From Lojkania enalia (Eukaryota > Ascomycota > Dothideomycetes > Pleosporales), in the NCBI GenBank assembly GCA_010094045.1, contig ML986622.1:248001-312000 (forward strand): a DNA stretch of 64,000 bases, read 5' to 3'. The notes below the pieces were generated by a model that saw nothing but the letters and a program-made list of their open reading frames with translations, did no database searches and had not been told where the DNA came from. Positions 55,428-64,000 of the stretch are shown piece by piece. Both the position numbers and the translations under genes were made by a program. Every line of letters starts with the position of its first letter. The stretch's first letter is position 1.

Positions 55428-57165
55428 GCCTTGTTGTGGTTTGAATCTTGATGCGGGGTTGAAGGCTAATGGTGGTAATGGTAGTGATGGTGAAGCGGAA
55501 ACTCAGAACCTAGTGGTGAAGGCGAGAAATTTTTAGTCGTTAGTGAAAATAGAAGTAAGTACTTTTACATACGATCCGTTTAAGTAAACTTGTAACCTTC
55601 CGATCGATCGTCTGCTGTGAGGCTGTTTCCACCATATTTACTGCAATTCCAAAGCTCATTGCGGCATAAAGGGTTCGACACTATGCCATTTAACACCCTT
55701 AATAACAGCTCAGCTGAGCCTAAGCGCCAGGAATCTGTGGCACTTAAAGCAGCAATATCCCGTTTTCCATAAGCCTGAGATAGGTGGCTTTCCACAGGAG
55801 TGGACTAGTTGTTTGTGGAACTGGTTTTTCTGGACATCAGTCTGATCTCAGAGATACCTCGGCGATTGTTGTTGGCTTAAAACGGCCCGGGCATGATGAC
55901 AAAACCGTACTCTTCATGGGGTAAACGCTAATAATCAAGAATAAACTAAATATTCGTCAAGAGTTGATAATAGAGTTTTAGTATTTCAGTAATAGATTTT
56001 CAAGATTTAAAAGTTTGTTGTCTGGCGTTGGTTGCCCTATGGGGCATGTCGATAAAATGGCCAATCTGCTCTAGCTCAGTTATCTGGGATTAAACAGTGA
56101 CTGACAAGTACGCTTGCGTATTGTGGTATCTCACGCGATTATTCCGGATATGGGTGGTACTAATAAATTTTCTTTGCAGCTGCATTCAAGGGATCTGATA
56201 ACAGCGTTAGCACTGGTAATCACTCAGGTAGCAGCACTAGGCCCTCAATAGGGATTATTGTAAGAACAACACGGATGTCCCCACGTATATGGGTTTTTTA
56301 ATGCTGTGTATTCATATCGCCAAAATTAGCACATTGCCATGGGCTTATCGCATGCATAACCAAGTAAAACTATCCCCTTTCCTATTCCCAACCACACCTT
56401 TTCTCTACCCTACATCAATACTATATCGGTAATTTACTAAGCCTATACTACAGCACACAAAATGCAGAACACCAGTAATTCAATATCTAGTTTACTTATT
56501 GTCACCGCGGATGCTGAAATAACATGAGTCAGCATAAGTTCAGTCTGGATTTATGAAGGCCGTATCCTTGACCGAGGTGCCAATAAATTCATGGCGCACC
56601 ATCTGAACTAAAACAATCATCTTTTCCGCTGCCCAAAAATACGAGTGCCACCCAACAGTCACATAGAGGAGGGCTAAGATTCCTCGACGCATATCACCGA
56701 TTTCGTAAAGATATGTCTGATCACTGTTGTGCCTAGCAATAAATTAATCAATACGACAGCAGCCACAGCTTGGGCGGCTGCGGCCATTCAATCTGCACAA
56801 AGCAAGAGAATTCTCTCGGGAAGTGCGTGATGTTACGTTCCCGCTAGCAAGTCTTTCACGGTTGTATTGCTAGGTTATATACTATTGTATCCACTAGTGG
56901 TGTTATGACGCAGGTCTACATACGGTTAATGCCTGCTCAGAGTGTAAGGATGATAATATTATACTTGATTGAAGTTGTAATTTAGAATTTGTACAATATA
57001 GGGCTGTATGAGAAGGAGATAGTGTGGATATGCTTGGAATCTGTATGGTGGAAATTATTTTTTTATCTCTCTTGACCTATTTTTCAACACTTCTGCAATG
57101 GTTTTTAATTTAGGGTCTTTGAGTGTTGATGTAACTGAAGATATAAGGCTGATGTAATGACCCGC
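55428..57165. other. AT-rich gene-free region
   Basis: 1.7 kb without a supported gene; AT-rich especially at 55920-56000 and 56900-57130. The 71-codon minus frame near 55580-55795 has no family features. No terminal repeats were found. Confidence 0.4.
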
Positions 57166-59703
57166 TCAATGCCGCTGAGGTCCGAAATATTCAAGAGCAT
57201 CTTCAAAATGATCATTATCACTGTCCCCATCGGAGAGCTCCTCGACTTTGACAAATATGTCTCTGTCTTGTTTGGTCTCAATGTTCATCTGAGCGTGAAC
57301 ACCCTCGGCCATCTCAAGGCCACGTAAGATTCTTTCCTTCTGCTCCGACTTCTCCGATTTCCTATTTTGAATGCTATTTATCAAGTTGTCGAAAGCCGTA
57401 TTCCATTCGGCCGATTCTTCACGCTCCTGGGCGATGCGATGTACATTTTCTCCGGCGGTTGTCTTAGCGTCAGTATCCAGTGGTCCAATATCACGATTGG
57501 CAAGGATTCTCAGCGTGCTTTCGTCCGCATAACGAGCAGCCAAATGCAGTAATGATTCCCCTGGATCTGTCTTTATAAGTGTATTCGCACTATGGTCGAG
57601 AAGCAATTCAATGCTCTGATGCATGTTCCAGAAGACACAGCAGGCCAGCGGTGTCCATCCATCCTCGCAGAGGCCGTTGATATTCGCGCCGGCGGCCAAC
57701 AACACCTCAGCTACCTCAATACATCCGTTCTGTGTTGCAGTATGGAATGGTGTTCGATTTTCATCGTCGCCGCAGTTTACGTCCGCTCCAGCCTTGATCA
57801 GAAGTTTAACACATTCGGACCCGCTCGATATGGAGGATGCATAATGGAGAGGAGTCTGATGTTCATCGCAGCGAGTTGAAACATTTGCATTGTGCTCTAG
57901 CAAAAGACGAACAATCTCTTCATTGCCTGATTTAGCGGCTGCCAGGAGTGGGCTGCTTCCCTTGCGCATGCCTGGAGGCTCACATTGCGCACCGTACTCG
58001 AGGAGCAATTGTACAGCCCGAGAATCGCCTCTACGCGCCGCCCAGTATAAAGGGGTTCGGCCAAGATTGTCAACATCGTCAATCGTGGAGGTGGAGATAT
58101 TTAACTCCTCTTCAAGTTTAGTGCCGATGATTCCGAGGACTGATTTATGAATGCGACTAAATTGGCGTTCATCGAGACCTCCTTCATCTTGAGGAAAGAG
58201 TTCTAGTAGAGCTTGCTTTTTCTTTGAGGACCTGGGCTCAAGTGGATCAAAAAGTATTACATCCCAGGCGAAATGATATGCGCTAAAGCCTGTGCTAAAC
58301 TCGTCTCTTAGTTTACATGCCATTAAATATGCCGTAAAAGCTTACTGGTCCTCCTGATACAGATCTGATCCCTGAGACATAAGCAGACGGCACACATCAA
58401 AATGATTGAATTTCAGGGCATTCTTTAAGAGGACCAGGAATCAGTGATGGTTCGCTTTGGACAATATATGTATACTTACACGAAGCAGAGAAAATCCATC
58501 AGGGTCAAGGTCAAAGGGAGACGCCTTGCCTATCTCAAACAAACGAAGCAGACCGGGAATATTACCGTTGAGACAGTGTTGGTATGTTTCCGAGGCATAC
58601 GGAATCGTGTTGGTTACTCGTATTAACATCTCCGGCCCAGCAACAGTGGCTGTCATGAAGGAAGCCAACAGAGATCTAGACCAAAACCATTCAGGAAATT
58701 GATAACTGAGAATAATTCGACTACTGGAGCGTTTTCTGCATTGTCTTTCATTGCATGGCTCGGTTACGACTGGGATACCGCTGTAGCCGATAAAAAGTGA
58801 ACCAATGAATTTCTTCGTCAGACCGGGTGTTCTAACCGATCGCCGAATATGACATCGGCAGCTACACCATGGTCGGCAGCTTTTACGGTAGCAGGATGCC
58901 CGAATCTGGATGGAGCTGGTGCTCTCAGTGCTCCAAGAAGCATTATCTTCGGCTAGATCCCTCTCGTGATATGATGGAGGCGCCGTTAATGACGACAATG
59001 ATGACGATGAACTGTTGGAACGGGAGAAATTGTAGTTATCGACCCTTGCTGACAAGTCTGTTGTTATAGATCTCAATTCCTGAGTTTGTGCCATGTGACT
59101 GGAGAGTTGAACTAGAATCTCGTCCATTTTCTCCATAGACGCAGAGTGGTACTGTCCAATACCCACGGAGACATCTTGAATAGTAAGTTGCATGCCAGAT
59201 AGTGTAGTCCTTGCCGCCGCTGCATTAGATCAAATGATTCCTCAGCCATGTAGGTCTACTTACACGCTTTGAGACTCTATGAGCATCAGCAAATCCTGTT
59301 TAGAATCGCGAAGCCTCTGCTGAATCTTTTCTGCCTTGCCTCTCACCCTGACCCACCGGAATCTCGCCGATTTAAAGATGCCTGACGAATTGGAGTTCTC
59401 GTGGAGGCAAAAGTTGACTAACTTATCGAGCTCCTCTAGATAGCCACTCGTTCGTTCAAGGACTTGGGCTGCATCTGCGAGAGGACTTATTGGATCCATG
59501 TGATTGGAGGCGCCGTACAAGTCCTTGACGGCGGAATCGCATGCTTCGAGAACGATCCTCAAGTCTGAGATCTCATTGACTAGAGAACTAATAATATCTG
59601 GCGCATCTTGAAGGCCCCCTCTTAACTCTTCCAAGTGCTTCGCAACAGCTCCAGCAGCTGCAATTACAGTGATGATCGAAGCTGCAAAGGACAGCGGGTC
59701 CAT
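57166..59703 (-). CDS. Ankyrin-repeat protein with fungal STAND-type N-terminal domain
   Basis: Exons 59703..59264, 59209..58480, 58422..58346, 58294..57166; introns 54, 57 and 51 nt; 791 aa. The N-terminal helical domain (MDPLSFAASIITVIAAAGAV.. through ARFRWVRVRGKAEKIQQRL) is the type found at the start of fungal STAND/NLR-like proteins. A middle block has a Cys-rich segment (CYRKSCRPWCSCRCHIRRSVR) and FIGSLFIGYSGIPVV ... QFPEWFWSRSLL, a recurrent fungal domain. Then come at least six ankyrin repeats (TPLYWAARRGDSRAVQLLLEYGA, TPLHYASS.., TPFHTATQNGCIEVAEVLLAAGA and so on), and an acidic tail. No NACHT is present. The last intron could end at 58307 (39 nt) instead of 58295; both keep the frame. 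Role unknown; relation to incompatibility is inference. Confidence 0.88.
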
Positions 59704-61512
59704 TGGACGATACTTTGGAGTATTTAGTGGAAGAGACGAGGGCTTTGCTGGAGACCGAGTGTTACTTGTCTGGGGATCATGTTACTTTCGAGGACTGTAC
59801 AAAAGAACTGAACTCACTTTCAGCCTCAGCTTTGCCTCCAACGTATGGTCCCCTGCGATAATGCATCGTTCCCCTTTGGTCGCTTTAAGCGATATCAGAG
59901 CCAGCCACTATTTGATTCCCAACATCATTAGCAAGGGTTCGATCAACACCTTCCCCCCTCCCAAAAAATAAAAAAAAGACCTTCGGCTCTGATTAACTTG
60001 AGGACAAGCGTACCGTTCGATGTCTTCGTGAATGCCGTAGCTTTGGGGCATCAAGAATAGTCCAGGTCATTTTATTCCCACTTGACACGATGAAGGCGAG
60101 TTCCGAAACACAAGTAATCCGTGGAACACCGAGGGTTCCATCTCTATATACACTCTTCCACTCTTCCGACACCTGACGGGCGGCGTTCCTACCCCGCACT
60201 CATCCGACGGTATGTTACACTAGGAAAGACAAGATTGAACATAACGCATGCACTGAGATTGTTTTGCAGGGGTTATTTGGCGCATCAGATCCTTTTTCCG
60301 TGTCCGCTTTCCATACTAGGGTCTTGATGGCACTTGGCGCATCTTTTGTCGAGGCCTGAGGCTCGGAGTCTCCATTTCTCACACATCTGACCACTTTCAC
60401 CGGTATTCAGCGGTGTCGCCGAGTTGAGCTGATATACGTGTGGCGGTAAGGGATTCGCTGTTTGAGTTGCGCTCTGTGGCTAGAGGCTTAGTCCCTTCAG
60501 GTCTCATCGGGCGGGAGGGAAAAAAGCAAGCTGCGCACTGCCACACATATTACGACATGGGAGCAGCAAGGCGAAGTGTGGCTGTGGCGTCAAAACTGAT
60601 GGTAGAAGAGACCTTGAAAGCATCGGAGGAGGCCATTTACAGCACATTACATATCTGGCTTAAATTTAGATCTCTTCAGAGCTCTGTCTTTAAGTGGAGT
60701 GCTCTTTACCAAAATAAGCGTACACAGGCAACATGAACAACCGAGCCGGTGAGGATTGAGCCGACGGGAGAGATGATTGGTGCGGGCACATAATCATCGA
60801 TTTATTCCTCTCTTCCGATCTAAGTCAACTAAACAACCTCTACTCTTTGGATTTTCTCTCTCTCTGTGCACTAACGATCCCGCTATCAAAAAGTATGCAA
60901 ACCGTTCAACGCCCGATTTTGCTCGGCCTTACTACCGATAACGCAAGCCTTCTACAAGACATAACCGAAAGCATACGACTACATATGAACATAAACGGAA
61001 AGTCGTATTTGGCAATAGGCTCTCATTGCAACCTAGTGCTGGCGTTGCTGCTTAGGATATCCATAGTTTTCTTGTTAGCGACTTTTGCCATACAATGTTC
61101 TCTATGGCTTAGCGGACAAAGATGTTCTCTTCGCCTGCCCTTTGAAGTGCAGGTAGTTCTTGGAGTCGACGCTCCTTCTCATCGGAGTCATGGTCGTGTT
61201 GACTGGTCTTGTTGAGATTGGTCTTTGTCACCCAAGAATAAAAAAGAAATGAAGTCATGCTGTTATTACTGTCTCATCACTATTTTTATACGTTATTTAA
61301 GCCACCCCCTTCATTTTCAAGAGATACATCCATTATAGTTTTTCGATTGAAATTGCTCGCGTGTCATAGTATCACGTGATCTACCTGCCCCGCATTCACC
61401 GAATGACTCAGGCGCCGGATCATTGTTGACCCGTGTTTACCCCCACCTCCACTCCGAAAAAGGCTATTTGGGACTTTCTTTCTTTCTTGACCCGTCAATC
61501 TCAGTGGCAATC
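59704..61512. other. Gene-free region
   Basis: 1.8 kb between two divergent genes, so it holds both promoters. Frames at 60440-60736 and 60847-61215 have no family features. A CT-rich tract (ACTTTCTTTCTTGACC, about 61476) precedes the ProRS start. Confidence 0.35.
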
Positions 61513-63553
61513 ATGGAAGAAGCACAGGAACAGTCGAAAAACGCGCTGAAGAAGGCCCAGAAGCAGGCCAAGGCGGCTGCCGCCAAAGCTGAGAAGGCTG
61601 CAAAAGCGGCCAATGTCCCCGTTGTCGGAGGAAAGAAGGACGACTCCAAGGAGATCATAGGTACGGGCAATTGCAGTCAAGAGAGGTAAGACGCGGTGAT
61701 TCTAAGAAGCATATAGGTATAACCGTCTCCAAAGAAGGCAATTTCAGCCAATGGTATCAGGACGTGGTAATCAAAGCTGAACTCGTCGAGTACTATAACG
61801 AGGTGAGATGAACTCTCTGCGTTTCACTTCTAGCCTAACTCAATTCTCGACAGATCTCCGGCTTCTACATTCTCCGTCGTAAGACACATCAATCCCTTTA
61901 ACGTAATCCTGTATGCTAATACGAGAGAGGACAGCCGCTGCGATGCATGTCTGGGGCGCTATTCGAGCATGGTTCCAAGAGCGGATACAGGCAATGGGCG
62001 TGGAGGAGGCAAGCTTTCCAATGTTCTTGTCTAAGAAGTCGCTAGAGAAGGAAAAGGAGCACGTAGAAGGATTCGCGCCCGAATTAGCCTGGGTGACAAA
62101 AGCAGGTGACAAGGATTTGGAGGTCCAGGTCGCGGTTCGCCCAACATCGGAAGCAGTCATGTACCCGTACTACGCAAAGTGGATCCGCTCTCATCGAGAC
62201 TTGCCTCTCCGATTGAACCAGTGGAACTCCGTCGTTCGCTGGGAAGCTAAGCAAACGACGCCATTCCTCCGCGCCCGAGAATTTCTGTGGCAAGAAGGTC
62301 ATACGGCTCATCTTACCGAACAACTTGCCGAGAAAGAAGTCCTCGAAATCCTAGAGCTCTATGCTGGTGTCTACGAACAGTTGTTGGCAGTGCCAGTTGT
62401 CCGTGGCAAGAAGACGGAGAATGAGAAGTTTGCCGGTGGCTATTGGACATCCACTTGCGAGGCTTACATTCCAACTAATGGCCGCGGCATTCAAGGAGCA
62501 ACGTCTCATGCGCTGGGACAAAACTTTAGTAAGATGTTCGACATTGAGGTCGAAGATATGGATAAGAACAAAGTTCATATCTGGCAAAATTCCTGGTATA
62601 TATTACCGCTTCCTTTTCCAAGAGACCTCTTTCGTATTGACATGATCTTTCAGGGGCTTGTCAACCCGCGTTATCGGCGTCATGGTAATGTTGCATGGTG
62701 ATGACAAAGGACTCGTCCTTCCTCCCCGCGTAGCTAAAATCCAGGCGGTCCTAATTCCCGTCGGCTTGACGGCCAAGACGGCCCCGGAGGATCGAGCAAA
62801 ACACTTATCAAAGGTCGAGGAGCTAAGAGGCACTTTGAAAAAAGCTGGTGTTCTGGTTCATGTGGATGAGCGTGACGGCTAGTGAGTTGAACTTTGATAT
62901 TCGAGCCCCTTCACTATACATACGCAATATCTGCTAACAAAATTGGAATATAGTACGCCAGGTTTCAAGTTTGCGGACTGGGAGCTGAAAGGCGTGCCCC
63001 TACGTCTTGAATTCGGCCCCAAAGATGCCGCTTCCTCCGTTGTAACTTATGCAAGGCGCGATACCGGCGCAAAAGCCACCATTCCTCTCGACAATATTGC
63101 CACAGAGGTCCCTGCTTTGTTAGAGACTATCCAAAAAGATTTGTACGATAAAGCGGACGAGGCTTACAGGACACACCGATTAGTCTTGACCGACTGGGAT
63201 AAGGTTGTTCCGGCCTTGGACTCTCGCAATGTCGTCCTCATTCCATTCTGCGAGGGGCCGGAATGCGAAGACCGAATCAAGGAGATGACAAAAAGTGAGA
63301 ATCAGGAAGTTGGGCCAGATGGGCACAAGCTGCCTAGCATGGGAATGAAGAGCTTGTGCATTCCTTTCGAACAGGTATGTCTTTACTTCGAGAGCTAAAC
63401 GGGCCAATTCCCCGAACCCAGATAATTTCATAGTTACTGACAATTTCTTGTGTGATTTAGCCCGACGGTCTCGTGAAAGGCGAAACAAAGTGCTTAAATC
63501 CAAAATGCAGTGCACTTGCAAAATCGTGGACAATGTTTGGTCGCAGTTATTAA
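61513..63553 (+). CDS. Cytosolic prolyl-tRNA synthetase
   Basis: Charges tRNA-Pro; class II synthetase of the eukaryote/archaeal type. Seven exons: 61513..61660, 61717..61802, 61854..61878 (25 nt), 61935..62595, 62654..62881, 62954..63374, 63461..63553; introns 51-86 nt; 553 aa. The start [20 protein letters not shown] is a Lys/Ala-rich helix. The core begins [17 protein letters not shown] and [15 protein letters not shown] (motif 1, formed over two junctions). Motif 2 is [25 protein letters not shown] and motif 3 [12 protein letters not shown]. The anticodon-binding domain (VLIPVGL..) and the zinc-like C-terminal domain ([32 protein letters not shown]) with the terminal Tyr are complete. It lacks the long N-terminal editing-like extension of yeast Pro-RS. 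Confidence 0.94.
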
Positions 63554-64000
63554 CGTCTGCAAAACGGTCGAATTGTTCCAAGAGCTGATCTTCGTACGAA
63601 AATTTAGGGAAAGAGGAGTTGGTGGTGGACAAACTACGAAGATACCCAGTCGATACGTTGCAAGCGAACCACATTAACCGGATAGTTTCAGCGATCAGTA
63701 GAATTAAAAATACTCCCTCAATTTAGCTCTCGAATGACTGCATGACTATATTGACTTGTCCTTGTTACGTACTGAAAATCATGCATAAAATATTGAAAAG
63801 AAAATTATTCAGGGGCACTAGGAACGGCGTTATAGTACATAATATAATGCTTAGACTCGTAATCCCTAGGCTCGAACACATAGTATGGTACCATAAAAAC
63901 ACTCCAAAATTGAGAACAAGATCGCCTATATAGGTTCGCATCGGAATTAGCAAGTCTAAAGATTTTTCCTCACCTTTTAACTTGGGACGAAAGCAGGAGG
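63554..64000. other. Right-edge region without a supported gene
   Basis: 3' flank of the ProRS gene; AT-rich from about 63770. Nothing else is seen. Confidence 0.35.

Noticed and set aside
60847..61215. 122-codon plus-strand frame with hydrophobic segment
   Set aside because: No homology features, no neighbouring gene context, and composition like the surrounding non-coding DNA.

Overview
The window comes from a filamentous ascomycete (Pezizomycotina; a leotiomycete-like fungus would fit, but I cannot place it further). Genes are broken by many short GT-AG introns (about 40-170 nt, often with CTAAC/CTGAC-like branch sites). Fungus-specific families are present: a quinate (QUT/qa) cluster, a HET domain, a HeLo domain, a Zn2Cys6 regulator and a fasciclin/GPI protein. 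I rebuilt exon structures by hand; each spliced model below keeps one open frame and matches its family across the junctions.

Left end (1-9 kb): two poorly known genes and a frameshifted fragment, a probable mitochondrial/membrane protein, PEX14 with a 7-nt microexon, an ATP adenylyltransferase-like gene and an unknown membrane protein.

9-25.5 kb is a complete quinate catabolic cluster: qutE (type II dehydroquinase), qutG (inositol-monophosphatase-like), qutB (quinate dehydrogenase), qutD (quinate permease), qutC (dehydroshikimate dehydratase), qutA (activator) and qutR (repressor built from the last three AROM domains). Quinate enters through QutD, is oxidised by QutB, dehydrated by QutE and then by QutC to protocatechuate. 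QutA and QutR switch the pathway. A perfect 16-bp QutA/QA-1F-type palindrome lies between the divergent qutA and qutR, and a 14/16 match lies between the divergent qutB and qutD. Between qutC and qutA is a decayed Gfo/Idh/MocA-family oxidoreductase gene, and between the convergent qutD and qutC a 73-bp near-perfect hairpin.

25.5-45 kb: an unknown C-terminally membrane-anchored protein, a fasciclin/GPI protein, a small secreted Ser/Thr-rich protein, VPS35 (retromer), a HET-domain gene, a pseudogene with two in-frame TAG codons, prephenate dehydrogenase (TYR1) divergent from ribosomal protein S14 (21-nt microexon with a GC donor), and a calcineurin-like phosphoesterase.

45-64 kb: a HeLo-domain protein fused to a degenerate kinase domain (an MLKL-like layout), a TRF4/5-type poly(A) polymerase, an Ist2/anoctamin-like channel or tether, an ankyrin-repeat protein with a STAND-type N-terminus, and cytosolic prolyl-tRNA synthetase. 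Housekeeping genes are separated by 0.4-1.8 kb gene-poor stretches. No rRNA, CRISPR, intact transposon or convincing tRNA was seen.
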